Shown: positions 1 through 11,400, counted from the first letter of the stretch. The stretch: 64,000 nucleotides of DNA from Jacaranda mimosifolia (GCA_018894105.1 CM032118.1:28376690-28440689), one strand, 5' to 3'. Program-made: numbers and translations. Notes: generated from the letters alone by a model not told the origin.

Positions 1-1002
1 AAGTCTAACTTGATTACACCTAGAAATATGGTGGCAACTCTTACTCCATTTCCGAGATGGAGGATTATATCCCCTTCGTGAAGACCCTTTCTTCTTTCGA
101 TCCCCTGTAACAAATTACAAAGGTGAGAACCACATGCGGTATCAAAAACCCACGAGGAAGAATTAATCGTTAAATGCACTTCAATAAAGTACATACCCTT
201 CTCAAGGGTTGCAAGGTAAGCTTTGCAATTCCTTTTCCAATGCCTCCTTTTAGCCATAGTGGAAACAACTCGAATCGATTTTAGCCTTTTTCTTGAACCC
301 GCTCCTAAAAACTCTTTGTGGGTTGCGTCCCTTCTTCTTCCTCTTATCTCCTTTTCTTAGACCCCCAGGGCCTTTCGACTTAAAGGAAAAAGTAAGAATG
401 AAAGGTTTTTTCTTTTTCATAGTCACCTCGGCGATCACAAGCATGTTCACCAATTTATTAATCGTAACCTCTTGCTTGGACGTATTAAAGTTCATAAAGA
501 ATTGGTTGAATGATGGTGGTAATAAGTTGAGGATCAAATCCACATAGAGGTCATTGTCCATGATCACATCAAGTTTCTCAAGCTTCTCGATGAGTCCAAC
601 ATCTTTAGCCCGTGATCATTGACACTTGAACCCTCAACCATTCTTGATCTACAGAACTCTCTCGACAAAGCAAACCTCTCGTGTCTTGTTTGCACACCAT
701 ACAACTCTTGTAGGTGTTGGTAGATCTCTTTTGCATGTTTCATATGCTCGTGAGTCATTTGGAGCTCATTAGTCATAGAAGCCATCATGAGGTATTTCAC
801 TTGTAGATCATCATCTACAAATTTAGTGAACAATTCACAAGCGTCATTGGTGGCGTTATCATCCGATGTGTCCGGCGGACTTTGATATAGGACATAGGTC
901 CTTTTTTCAGAGCCTACAAAAACTTTAAGGTTTCTCAACCAATCACAAAAATTTGGACAGCTTATTGGTTTCCAAAATAATTGCAAGTGGATTTTTTGCC
1001 AT
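1..1002 (-). pseudogene. Ty1/copia gag-protease fragment (element A), cut by window start
   Basis: Reading leftwards from an ATG at 1002, the translation begins MAKNPLAIILETNKL, the same start as the gag of the copia element at 10202. It carries the family's gag core (LRNLKVF, then YLMMASMTNELQ near 795-755, then ALSREFCRSRMVEGSS near 670-620). The frame is broken soon after the start and again near 565. A nucleocapsid-like CFHYG motif lies near 255-270; the expected second cysteine of the zinc knuckle is a tyrosine. Protease-like sequence runs on to the window edge. In the family, gag packages the RNA into a cytoplasmic particle. Here it is non-functional. It belongs to the same minus-strand unit as the leader and primer-binding site to its right. 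Confidence 0.85.
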
Positions 1003-2877
1003 TTTCTTTTTGAAGATTTCAAAAATATACAAGAGTCAAAAAAAGAGTATAAGCATACGATTGAATTTTAATACTAAAAACATGCTAATGATCTTTCAAG
1101 CAAGTTTTTCTCCAACTATTTTATCAAATCCTTCACCTCCTAGAAGAATTTGGGAAATTCCATTTTCTAGTGAGAATCAAGATCCTAAGGACTTGTAAGC
1201 AGACCTAAAATTGCAACTTTTGCTAATTGCATCTCATGCAACTCTTGATATATCTTGCCTTACTTTTCTTGTAGACCCATAAATTGTGCGACATCTACAT
1301 TACTAGGTGTTAAGTCGAGCCTACTAATCAAACTTTAATTCAAGATGGCTCCACGATATCCCACAACTCGTGTGCCAATGCATGGGCATTCTCAAATCAA
1401 ATGTGCATCATATGCTAAGTATATGGTCACAACTTTCCACTATAAGTATGACCCACGACTCATAAGCCATCACATAAATAATGGTAGCATCGTCATGCCA
1501 TATACTATTGGTAGAAGCCATGGATTAATTAGAACTCTTTTAATATATATCCATTTTGGCTTAATATTTGAAGCATTTAGGCATTCTAAGTGGAGGATTT
1601 TCTTGCTTGCAAAGATTTCATCATTTTTATCTTCTTATTTAGGTTTTCTATATCCTAACCATGGATCTCATACATCAATAGGATATAAAAAGCATAAATA
1701 AGTAAATGTGTCATCATGCTCCTAGGATGGGATGAACATAAGCCTAACTAAGTGGTGCACTCAAAGCCATAGGTGCACCACCTAGTTGATTTTAAGTGGG
1801 TTGATTAAATCTGGCTATTACATGAGTGTATCCCATACATTCACGGGTTTTCTTGGTCTCCATGCCTCCAAAGGTTTTCTTTGCTCCATGCAACATTTAC
1901 ATGAGAAAGAAATGCTCATGCCTAGTGATTCTAATCTCATAATATTTACAAGATAGAAATTAAGAGGCATGCAAGTCCAAATATAATACAACCATTTTCA
2001 ACAACTTGAAACAAATAAAATCAATATTAAAGAATCATGATCCTCCCCATTCATTCATCATCAATTCAATAATTAAATGAAAAATAAATAAATCTAGAAT
2101 TGATATTCAATTCCAACAATTAAATGCTTATCACATAAACAATTAATTAGCCAAGCAAGAGAGAGCAAGAAGATTAATTTTAACAAGTTTTTATAAGCAA
2201 TCAAAAATGTCAAACATAATTTTGAGAACTTGCACAACACTTGTGTATCTAATATGTGTGAAATAAAACACATTTGATCACCAAAAGAGCCAAAATTCAC
2301 ACTCAAAACAAGCCTAGACAAAAACTGGCCGTTACCGGCCAGAGCCAGGGCTGGCAGTAGCCCTGTTTTTAGGTCTTGAGCGAGTCAAGTGCAATTTTAC
2401 TCAACTTTTGTGCACCAAAAAATTTAGGACATTTCATAAACATGTAACCACACAATATAGATGAAACTTCATCTCTAAAACAACTTTTAAGAATGAAATT
2501 TAAAATGCTCAATCATGCTTCTGAAAGTAAGTTTAAGTAAGAATCATATTGTTTAAAAATCTCCAACAAAACTCCAATTAAATTGGATCCAAAAATGACC
2601 AAAACTCTTTTAGGCCATTAACAACATGCTATATCATCATCTAATATCAATTAATGCTAAATCAACATTCAACATCAGCAACTATGAATTAAATCATACT
2701 AATCATATGATTAACACTTAAAACACATATTAGTATGCTTTCAATTCATCAGTCAAAGAGCCATACACAATATCATCCAAACATTCCAATCTATCATATG
2801 AATCGAGAATTTGGTGATTTTGATCAATTCATCACATGAATCAATTAATCAAAAATCCAACTGAAAGCATGAATTAG
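1003..2877 (-). other. Untranslated leader of copia element A
   Basis: This is non-coding sequence between the primer-binding site and the gag start. It matches, in opposite orientation, the leader at 8280-10201. It has degenerate copies of the family palindrome (CACAACTCGTG at 1362-1372; CACGACTCATA at 1454-1464). A short GC-rich patch at 2325-2372 carries repeated GGCC/GGCCAG words inside otherwise AT-rich DNA. No gene is supported; the short open frames here are chance. Confidence 0.7.
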
Positions 2878-2889
2878 GCTCTGATACCA
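2878..2889 (-). promoter_or_regulatory. Primer-binding site, initiator tRNA-Met type
   Basis: On the minus strand this reads TGGTATCAGAGC, the canonical plant LTR-retrotransposon primer-binding site complementary to the 3' end of initiator tRNA-Met. It lies two bases (AG) from the CA end of the adjoining LTR, as expected for a 5' LTR. It proves the orientation of element A and fixes the LTR end at 2892. Confidence 0.9.
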
Positions 2890-3502
2890 CTTGAAGGCAC
2901 ATGTAGCACTAGGATCCAATAATTAAAATTTTAAAAACTTAAATTAACTAGGCTACACATGTGAAAAAGGATCTAAGCATGTTGTTGATCTAGATTTGGA
3001 AAGACGATTACCTTGATTTGCTCAAAAACCAAGGAAATGTTGAAGATGACTCCAACAGGAAGAAACTGTGTCACAGCAGCAACTCGGTTTGGATACAACT
3101 TTTGCGCTATCTAAACTCATCCGAAAATTCCAAAAAAAATTACAACATCTTCTAAACCCCTTGATGAATCTACTATAAAACATTCAACTCAAAAGGCCGT
3201 AGGGAAGTGCCAGAAACAAAATCACCAAGCAGACTGCCCTAACAATGGATCTCCAAAAGCAAGCAATCCAATTATCGTACCTCTAATTGTTATGATCCAC
3301 CCACCAATGCTAGATCTTAATCTCCTTAATATCAACTAGAAAACAAAAAGGAGACTTGCAGAGATGAAGGCTTGATTTAAGGTAGGAGAAGAAAAGAATA
3401 AGTGAAGCTTCAACGCATGAGGCACACTTGAGAGTTGAAGGGAAAATATGAACGAATCTAATTCTTCACAATGTGTGTCATGTGGCCGTCTCTCTCTCCC
3501 TT

Positions 3503-3517
3503 TATATCTATATATAG
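3503..3517 (-). promoter_or_regulatory. Conserved LTR TATA box
   Basis: The run TATATCTATATATAG is on the + strand; on the minus strand it reads CTATATATAGATATA. The same block is found in the other full LTRs of the family at 7724, 15602, 54482 and 61891, at the same relative place. It is the likely core promoter (U3) of the LTR. Activity of this copy is unknown. Confidence 0.65.
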
Positions 3518-3604
3518 AGTGAGAATTGTTTGATGCTATGGTGGCATCACACCTTCCTCAAGGTGACTGCCAACTTGGCCTTACAAGTTTGCAAGTTCCA
3601 ATTC

Positions 3605-3629
3605 AAATTTTAATTTTAATTTTAATTTT
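3605..3629 (+). repeat. (AATTTT)n short tandem repeat
   Basis: About four copies of the hexamer AATTTT lie inside the LTR of element A. The block is not obviously present in the other LTR copies, so it looks like a local expansion. Confidence 0.7.
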
Positions 3630-3842
3630 GTGTGCATTTCAATTTTATTTGGAATCTAATTTCAAATTAATTAAAATTCCACACCAAATGAACCTTTCAT
3701 TTGAATTTTCCCTCCAAAATTGACTCTCTTCATTAATTAAATTAAATACTTTAATTCAATTAATTAACCTTCGACCTAACTATTAAATTAATTGGCTTAA
3801 CTCTTTAAGCTAACTTGATCAATTAATGGTCATGTGGCACCA

Positions 3843-3864
3843 AATAATTAACTCCTTAATTATT
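3843..3864. repeat. LTR stem-loop (AATAATTAA / TTAATTATT)
   Basis: This is a perfect 9-bp inverted repeat with a CTCC loop (GGAG on the LTR sense strand). It is one of a series of AT-rich stem-loops in the U3 part of the copia LTR. The equivalents are 54129-54155 and 62243-62264; in 7368-7396 the stem has a different sequence but still pairs. Confidence 0.7.
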
Positions 3865-5143
3865 GATCTAATTTAGCTCTTTAAATTAGTAGATCAATTT
3901 AACAATTAAATTAATAAAGCCAAAATTGACCGCAATTTTGCCAACCTAAAAATCGGTCCACTAGAAGTGATTCTCTAACTCTTAGAAAATTCTTCTTCAT
4001 CAAGTAGGAAATGCAATTGGCTTTTGTGTGTAACCCAATAAGTTCTACCATTCATTGGACATGGGCTCACAACTCCTTGTGACTTTTGAATATCATATAT
4101 TCATTTTAGTTTAAACTCCTTTAAACTAATTGACTTAATTAAATTAATCTACATTAATTGAAGACTACCCAATCTCTATGGTCGATGCCCAACCTCAAGC
4201 CCATGGAGCCAAACTAATTGGCCAAAATGGATACTTTTGGAGAACCATTATAGCTCTATGTGTACCATGCAAATATGGTCTTTGCATCTCCTATCTCCTA
4301 AAAGAGGCTTAGGGAAAGATATTTGCCAGCTCTCTAATAGCCTTGATACTATGTTTCTATTCTCAATGTTCGATTTCTCTTTATGACCTCATCTTTGCAA
4401 AACTCTTTTTCTAAATTGTCATACTACCTTGCGTAAGGATTTCTTGGAATCGATCATCATAAAATACATATGAGATATACTCACCCTTCACAATGATAAG
4501 GAGTCGGATTCTATCTTAGATCCCATAAATCTCTATATCTAAGTAGCTCAAGCCCAATCACCACCCGAACAGCCGGCTAGGTGACCAGGGAAGAGTCAAA
4601 CTATGAGGACCTAAACACAAGGTTACCATGGATCCTCAGGTCAAATAATAAGCATTAGCGTAATCTGGAGAACTTGCCACTACCGACTTGCCACTTTGGC
4701 TATCTAGTAGATTCTTCAGGCAAGCCTTCAATGCCTTGTTCTCTAACAAGCACCCACTAATATATCCTGAACCTATTCCAAGTACCCACTAACATGCATC
4801 AATATCTCATATGGGATTGCACATGGAATGGAGCAATATCCAATCCTTAGATTTATGCATCGTTTGTGCAAGTCTATTTGAATCTTAGATGCCCTATCTC
4901 GTAAGATCCTATGACTTGAAAGATTTAAGATCACGACCGTGTAAGACTTATTCCAAGGATCACCACCCAATGCATCACCAAGTCCCATAGTCTTGTGTGA
5001 TTTAAAGGCTTCAACTAAATGCCAATGAAATAAATATAACCCTAGGATGAAGATGGCCAAAGAGTATCATTCAATCAAAATTGTATCATAAGTGAAATAA
5101 TTTACATGCTATTCTAATTGGCTTGCAGGGCACTATTCCAATA

Positions 5144-5870
5144 ATCTCCCACTTGCCCTAAAACCAATTCCCTATAGTCTTAAGAACTATCTTCTCAAGA
5201 TGTCCTTCAAAGGCTATTTGTATTTAGGGTTCAAGATAGTAGTTCTACTATATTCTCTTCTAAGGCAACCATTTCCACTCGGATGTCGCCTCTATCAATG
5301 ATCTCCCGAATCAAATGATATTACCTCAATATATGTTTAGACCGTTGATGAGATCTTAGCTCTTTAGTGTGCTACCACCCCGTTGTTGTCATAGAAGACA
5401 ACTACTAGCTCAGCAATGCTAGGCACTACATTCAACTCTTAAATAAAGTTTTTCATCTAAACACCTTCCTTTGCAGCTTCTGAAGCCGCAATATATTATG
5501 CCTCTATGGCAGAGTTGATCGTTCTGTCTTATTTAGAAATCTTCCAACTTACCACACCCCCATTAAGGCAAAATTTGAATCCAAAAATGGATTTTATGTC
5601 ATCTACATCATATTGAAAACTTGAATCCCTCAAGTTTCAATTCTCCATTGACATATACCAAAAACAAGTATTTTGTCCTTCTCAAGTACTTAATGATTAC
5701 TTTTACGGCCAACCAGTAACTTTCGATAGGATTGAATTAGAAACGACTCATCACACTTAGATAGAGCGTGTGCCACATCAGATCTCATACATTGAACTGC
5801 ACATATTATGCTCCGAATAGCATATGCATAAGGTATATAGGACATTTTCTATCTCTCGTCGTCAGTCTTA
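5144..5870 (-). pseudogene. Ty1/copia RNase H end of pol, truncated
   Basis: Read leftwards, the translation shows the copia RNase H region: a YLRRTKYLFLVY-like segment near 5680, then GELKLEGF, then a final LEP-EGHLEKI-like end. The closest match in the window is 13388-14035. It ends at a purine-rich tract (GGGCAAGTGGGAGAT on the minus strand, beside 5144) directly against the LTR. The upstream part of pol is missing; homology stops near 5870, where gypsy-type sequence starts. Several stops are present. Confidence 0.75.
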
Positions 5871-6122
5871 ACCCTTACTCATCTTCATATGGGAAAGCTT
5901 GGAAAAGTAAATAGTTTTTTGTCAAGGCTCCTGAGGGTAAGAGCACGAGAGTCCTGAGGTAGTGGGTCTCAGGAAAAATCAACTTGAGTAGGCAAGGTTT
6001 CCTTCCCTGGGATAACTTCTTTATGCAGCACCTGATCGAGAATGATACTATTGAAGCCTCTGAGTTTGTCGTTGAGTTAGTGTTGGCCTTAACTAACCTC
6101 TTCCAATTCCATCACTATGATT
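5871..6122 (+). pseudogene. 5' part of a gypsy-type gag-like reading frame, split by copia B
   Basis: A + strand frame here reads GFLPWDNFFMQHLIEND and ASEFVVELVLALTNLFQ, and runs up to the copia insertion at 6123. The same frame resumes directly at 16206 after the copia element. By general appearance it resembles the putative gypsy-type N-terminal domain seen upstream of some plant gypsy pol genes (Transposase_28-like); that assignment is weak. One stop lies near 5961. Confidence 0.45.
6118..6122 (+). repeat. Target site duplication of copia B, left copy (TGATT)
   Basis: TGATT immediately precedes the 5' LTR. The bases just after the 3' LTR (16206-16210) are TGATC, a 4/5 match. This fits an old 5-bp target duplication with one later substitution. 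Confidence 0.7.
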
Positions 6123-7367
6123 TGTTGGAATAGTGCCCGCCAAGCCAATTACAATGGCATGTATACTATTTCATATGTGATACAATCTTGATTAAATGAT
6201 ATTCATTTTTACATAACCATCTTTCTCTTATGCTTATATTACTTCACTAGCATTTGGTTGAAACATTTAGATCACACAACACTACCGACTTAGTCACACA
6301 CTGGGTGGTGATCATGAAACAAGTTTTACACAATTGTGATATTAAATCTTGCAAGTCGTAGGATCTTATGAGATAGGGCATCTAAGATCTAGAACTTTCA
6401 CTAATGATTCATAAATTCAAGGATTGGATAGTGCTCCGTTTCATGAGCAAACCATATGAGATATGGGTGCACATTAGTGGGTGCTTGTTAGAGAACATGA
6501 TCACTAAAGGCCCGCCCGAAGAATTCACTAAATAGACTAGTGGCAAGTTCTCCAGCTTATATTAGCACATATAATTAGTAATTTGACCTGAGGATCCATG
6601 GTAACCTTATGTTTAGGTCCTCATGCTTTGACTTTTCCTTAGCTACTTAGTGGGTTTTTCAGGTTGAGGTTGGGTATGAGCTATTTAGATATGGAGGTTT
6701 GTGATATCTAAGATGGGATCTAACTCCTCGTCGTTGTGAAGGGCGAGTACATCTACTATATATTCTATAATGATTGATTCCACAAAATTCTTGCGCCAGG
6801 TAGTATAACAATTTGGAAAAGGAGTTTTCCAAATATGAGGTCATAAAGGGAAATCAAACATTGGAATAGAGACATAGTATCGAGGCTATTAGGGAGTCGG
6901 CAAATATCTTACCTTAGGCCTCTTTAGGGAGATAGGAGATGGAAGGACCGTATTTGCATGGTAAGCGTAGAGCTAAAAATGTTGTCTAAAAGCATTTTTT
7001 TTTTTTGACCAATTAGTTGGGATCTTGGGCTTGAGGTTGGACATCGACCATAGAGATTAGGTACTCTTCAATTAATGAGATTAATTGAATTGGTCATTAG
7101 TTTAAAGGAGTTTAGACTAATGTGAATATTTTATATTCAATAAATCACAAGAGTTGTGAGCCCATGTCCATTGAATGGTAGAACCTAACAAGTCACACAC
7201 AAAAGCTAGTTGGAAATCCTACTTCATGAAGGGAAATTTTCTAAGAGTTAGAAAATTTCCACTTTGATTGATTTTTTGAGGTAAACGGTTGACACAATTT
7301 TTGGTCATTTTGGCTTGATCATTTAAATTGTTAAATTGATCTAAATAATTTATGGAGTTAAATTAGA

Positions 7368-7396
7368 CCAATTAAATTAAGAGTTAATTTAATTGG
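7368..7396 (+). repeat. Perfect LTR stem-loop CCAATTAAATTAA-GAG-TTAATTTAATTGG
   Basis: A 13-bp perfect inverted repeat with a 3-base GAG loop. It is repeated exactly in the 3' LTR at 15249-15277. In other LTR copies both arms change together (CCAATAATTAA with TTAATTATT in the solo LTR at 54129). Confidence 0.85.
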
Positions 7397-7423
7397 TGCC
7401 ACATGACTATCAATTGGTCAAGC

Positions 7424-7465
7424 TAGCTTAATGAGTTAAGCTAATTGACTTAAGAGTTAAGTTAA
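7424..7465 (+). repeat. Two further LTR stem-loops
   Basis: TAGCTTAA-TGAG-TTAAGCTA occupies 7424-7443. TTGACTTAA-GAG-TTAAGTTAA occupies 7445-7465 (one imperfect pair). In the 3' LTR the second is perfect (15326-15346). Each apex has the form TTAA-(N)GAG-TTAA or close to it. Confidence 0.75.
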
Positions 7466-7681
7466 AGGTTAATTAATTAAACTATAGTGTTTAATTTAAT
7501 TAAAATGAAGAACTAATTTTGGAGAGAAAATTCAAATGAAATGTTCATTTGGAGTGTATTTAGAATTTATTCAAATGACATTTCATGTGATGACATACAG
7601 ATTCTAAGTGAAATTCAAATGCACATTAAATTAACATGCAACTTACTTGTAAGTTGGCAAGCCAAGTTGGTGCCCCACCTT

Positions 7682-7720
7682 GAGGAAGGTGTGATGCCAC
7701 CTAAGTATCACACTTTCCTC
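7682..7720 (+). promoter_or_regulatory. TATA-proximal inverted repeat of LTR
   Basis: GAGGAAGGTGTGATGC and GTATCACACTTTCCTC flank a 7-base loop four bases upstream of the TATA box. There are two mismatches here, one in the 3' LTR (15560-15598), and none over 14 bp in the solo LTR at 61912-61945. It could be a binding site for a dimeric factor or a structured element; the function is not known. Confidence 0.65.
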
Positions 7721-7723
7721 CCT

Positions 7724-7739
7724 CTATATATAGATATAG
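7724..7739 (+). promoter_or_regulatory. LTR TATA box (CTATATATAGATATAG)
   Basis: A strong TATA-type block in the 5' LTR of copia B, conserved in the other LTRs of the family. It would place transcription start shortly downstream, near 7755-7770. Confidence 0.65.
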
Positions 7740-8267
7740 GGAAGTGACCAGCCATGCATGGAAAACACACACAAGCATCTAATTGCTAGATTCTTACTTT
7801 CCCTCTAATTTTGTATGTGTTCCCTCATGTGTTCAAGCTTCACATTTTTCTTCATCTCCTGCCTCCAAAATCAACCTTCAAAACAATTGGTTTGCTAGCT
7901 TTTTAGAGATCATTTGTTTGGGCAGAAATTTCGAGGCATTACTTAACTGTCTTCTAGAGTTTTGATTTGGCTGATTTTTCTACTGTAGATCCATAAAGAT
8001 GTTGGTGATTTCCAATTCATATTTCATATGATTTTGACGAGATTTGGTTGGTCAAAAGTTGTCCAAAATCTGCTATGCTTGTGGAGACTACATTGAAGGA
8101 GTTCAAGCATCTCTTCACAATTTCGGTTGGATTTTGCTTTTGAGATAATCTTCTAACCTAAATCCACTTTAATTTTATGAATTAGATCTTTGAGGAGGTG
8201 TGATCAAGTTAGATTTTATTTTTTTAAAGTTTTATAATTGGATCCTTGGCTCACACCATCTTTCAAG

Positions 8268-8279
8268 TGATATTGAAGC
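8268..8279 (+). promoter_or_regulatory. Degenerate primer-binding site of copia B
   Basis: TGATATTGAAGC lies two bases (AG) after the LTR end, the place and spacing of the canonical TGGTATCAGAGC in element A. Eight of twelve bases agree. The mismatches suggest decay after insertion. Confidence 0.7.
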
Positions 8280-10201
8280 ACAAATTCATGCTTTAATTTG
8301 GATTTTTGGATGATTGATTCATGTGATGGATTGATCTATATCTACAAATAATTGATCCAAGTTATGTATTGGAGTGTTTGGATGATGTTTTGTGTTGCTC
8401 CCTTGCTTGATGAATTGAAATTACGCTAATATGTGATATAAGTGTTAATTGATATGTTGAGCATGTTTTAATTTATTGTTGCTAATGTTGAATGTTGATT
8501 TAGCATTAGATGATGTTATATGTTGATATATCATGTTATAATTGGCCTTAAAGAGTTTTGATCATTTATGGATCCAATTTGATTGGAGTTTATTGGAGAT
8601 TTTTCGAAGAATGTGATTCTTACTTGAACTTGAAGTTTGAAGCATCATTGACCACTTGAAATTCCATTTTTGAAAGGTGTTTTAAATCTGGAATTTCATC
8701 TATACTATGTGACTTGATGTTTAGGAGTTGTCCTAAATTTTTTGGTGCACCAAAATTAATTCAAAATCATATTAACTCGATGCTCACCACAAAACAAAGC
8801 ACTGGCCTAAGCGCGCCTGCTGCATGGCCGTTTGCCCAGCACCGGATAGGCGGCAGCTGGTTTGGTTTTGCTCGAGTCAGAGCTTGATTGTTTATTCTTT
8901 TTGTGAGAAAAAGTGTATGAATCATACTACACAGATGCACAAGCGTTGTGTTAGTTCTCAAAATTATATTTGATATTTTTTATTGCTTTTAGAAACTCGT
9001 TCAAGTTAATCTCTAATTTTGTGCAGAAATAAGATTCATAAATGTTATGCTTATTTTTGCTTGACCAATTAATTGTTTATAAGATAAGTATTTAATTGTT
9101 GGAATTGAATGTCAATTCTTGATTTATTTATTATTCATTTAATTATTGAATGGATAATGAATGAATGGGGATGATCATGAGCCTTTAATATTGATTTTAT
9201 TGGTTTCAAGTTGTTGAAAAGGGTTGTATTAGATTGGGGCTTGCATGCCTCTTAATTTCTATCTTGTAAATGTTATGAGAGTAGAACCACTATGAGTAAC
9301 GATTTCTTTCTCTTATAAATGTTGCAAGGAGCAAAGAAGACCATTGGAATAGCTAGATTTAATCAACCAACTTAAAATCAATTAAGTGGTGCACCACTTG
9401 GTTGAGGCTCATGGTCATCCCACCTTAGGAGCATGCTAGACGCATTTACTTATTTATACTTTTTATATCCTATTAATGTATGAGATACATGTTTAGGATA
9501 CAGAAAACCTAAATAAGAAGATAAAATTGGTGAGATCTTGGCAAGCAAGAAAATCCCTCCACTTAAAATGTCAAAGGGTTTTCAAATATTAAGTCAAAAT
9601 GGATACAAATTAAAAGGAGTTTTAATTAATCCATACCTTCTACCAATAGTATGTGGCATGACAATGCTACCACATTTATGTGATGTCTCACGAGTCGTGG
9701 GTCACACTTATGGTGGAAAGCTGTGACCATATACTTAGTATATGATACACATTTGATTTGATGCTTCGCATGCATTGGCACACGAGTTGTGGGATGACAT
9801 AGAATGGTCTCAAATCAAAGTTTGATTGATAGGTCTGACTTAACACCTAGTAGTGTAGATGTCACACGAGTCGTGGGTCTACATGAAAAGTAAGGCAAAA
9901 TTTATTAAGAGTTGCATGAGATGCAATTAGCAAAAGTTGCTTACCTTTTGATTGTTTGTGGATGTCTCACAAGTCGTGGATCTGCTTATAAGTCCTTAGG
10001 GTTTTGATTCTCACTAGGAAATATGATTTCCTGAACTCTTCTAAAGGGTGAAGGATTTGATAAAATAGTGGGAGACATAAAATAGTGGGAGAAAAACATG
10101 TTTGAAAGACCATGAACATGTTTTCAAATATCAAAATTCAATCACATGCTTACATCTCGTTTATCGCTTTTTTGTAGATTTTTGAAATCTTCAAACTCAA
10201 A
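8280..10201 (+). other. Untranslated leader of copia B with palindromic repeats
   Basis: About 1.9 kb lies between the primer-binding site and gag, without a supported gene. A GC-rich patch lies at 8795-8870. From 9689 to 9978 four copies of an 11-bp palindrome (CACGAGTCGTG and variants) are spaced about 84-103 bases apart. The leader matches those of the minus-strand copia elements at 1003-2877 and 58380-60380. Confidence 0.75.
9689..9978 (+). repeat. Four spaced copies of palindrome CACGAGTCGTG
   Basis: The copies are CACGAGTCGTG at 9689-9699, CACGAGTTGTG at 9781-9791, CACGAGTCGTG at 9865-9875 and CACAAGTCGTG at 9968-9978. Three of the four are preceded by GATGTC(T/A)CA-type sequence and several are followed by GG(G/A)T. 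The unit has 5-bp arms around a central G. Related copies occur in the leaders of the other copia elements (1362, 1454, 58767). Confidence 0.85.
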
Positions 10202-11000
10202 ATGGCTAAGAATCCACTCAATGTAATTTTGGAAACAAATAAACTAATTAAGTCAAACTTCTGCGATTGGTTGAGAAACCTCGAAATAATTTTTGATTCC
10301 AAAAAGAGGACTTATGTTCTTGATCAAAGTCCGCCAGATACTATTGGCGATGATGCCACCGATGAAGCCTATGCATTGTTCACAAAGTTTGTGGATGATG
10401 ATCTACAAATAAGGTATCTCATGATGGCTTCTATGACTAATGAGCTCCAAAAGACTCGTGAGCATGTGAAGTATGCTAGCGAGATCTACACACACCTACA
10501 AGAGTTTATGGTGTCAAACTAGACACAAAATGTTCGCTTTGTCTAGGGAGCTCTTTAGGTCTAGAATGGTAGAGGGCTCGAGTGTCCATGATCATGGGCT
10601 CAAGATGATTGGATTCATCGAGAATTTGGGACAATTGGAAATGATCATGGACAATGACCTCTGTATAGATTTGATCTTACAATCATTGCCAAGCTTGTTT
10701 GACCAATTCGTTATAAGCTTTAATATGTCCAACCAAGAAGTGATGATTAACGAATTGGTGAACATGTTAGTGATCGCCGATGAAATAATGAAAAAGGACA
10801 AGCCTCTTATGCTTGCATCCTCATCCAGGTCTAAAGGGCCTAGGGGTCCTAGAAATTGAGGTAAAAGGAAGAAGAGTTCTTCCTCCAAAGTGAAGCAATC
10901 CTTGAAGAGGCTAGGGGGAATTAAGAAAAAGAAAGAGGCTAAAACCGATGCAAGTTGCTTCCATTATGGCAAAAAAGGACATTAGAAAAGGAATTGCAAA
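10202..11000 (+). pseudogene. copia B gag (frameshifted)
   Basis: ATG at 10202 opens MAKNPLNVILETNKLIKSN, the conserved N-terminus of the copia gag. A one-base deletion near 10508 shifts the frame after HLQEF. The protein continues in another frame from about 10510 (ALSRELFRSRMVEGSS; NELVNMLVIADE) to a stop at 10857. Beyond an in-frame stop it continues through a basic stretch to a nucleocapsid knuckle near 10951-11001. That knuckle reads CFHYGKKGH then KRNC, with a stop inside it and tyrosine in place of the second cysteine. In the family gag forms the virus-like particle. This copy cannot make it whole. Confidence 0.88.
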
Positions 11001-11400
11001 GCTTACCTTGCAACCCTTGAGAAGGGTATGTACTTTATTGAAGTACACTTGACGATAAATTCTTCATCATGTGTATTTGATACCACATGTGGTTCTCACC
11101 TTTATAATCCAGTACAAGGGATGGAAAGAAAAATGAGTCTCAATGAAAGGGATATGATCCTCAGACTTGGGAAATGGAGCAAAAGTTGTGGCCATGGTTG
11201 AAGGCGAAATTAAGTTAGACTTGGGGAATGCTTGCATTGTACTTGATCCATGTTATTATGTACCTTCTATTGTTAAGAACATTATTTCTATTCCCATTTT
11301 AGATAACGAAGGAAGTGATTTTTCTATGTCAAATGGGTGTTGAAAGCATTAAAGAATAGTTCTTAGTTGCGTAAGGTATATTAAACAATAGATTGTACAT
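11001..11400 (+). pseudogene. copia B aspartic protease remnant
   Basis: Continuing the gag frame, the translation shows VFDTTCGSHLYNPVQG near 11073-11120. Copia proteases have a DTG or DSG catalytic triplet followed by C-SH; here it is DTT, so the glycine is lost. The frame then breaks several times before integrase. Family role: cleavage of the Gag-Pol polyprotein. Confidence 0.75.

Larger units (their letters stand above)
2892..5143 (-). repeat. Copia LTR (2252 bp), shared between two internal regions
   Basis: On the minus strand the LTR begins TATTGGAATAG (the family start is TGTTGGAATAG) and ends in TTCA. It is homologous along its length, in reverse, to 6123-8265. It is flanked on the left by a primer-binding site and gag, as a 5' LTR should be. 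On the right it is flanked by a purine-rich tract and the RNase H end of pol, as a 3' LTR should be. One LTR therefore serves two internal regions. Confidence 0.85.
6123..8265 (+). repeat. 5' LTR of copia B (2143 bp)
   Basis: It starts TGTTGGAATAGTGCCCG and ends CTTTCA, and aligns along its length with 14051-16205. It carries the AT-rich stem-loop series (7330-7465), a TATA-proximal inverted repeat (7682-7720) and a TATA box (7724-7739). Open frames at 7541-7747 and 7783-7965 lie in it; they are not conserved as proteins and are ignored. Confidence 0.92.

Noticed and set aside
7541..7747. Open frame in the LTR, with a counterpart at 15419-15667
   Set aside because: It is repeated only because both LTRs carry it. 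The frame is not kept in the other LTR copies and it spans the TATA region.
8767..8961. Open frame in copia B leader
   Set aside because: It lies in the GC-rich variable patch and is not conserved in the other leaders.
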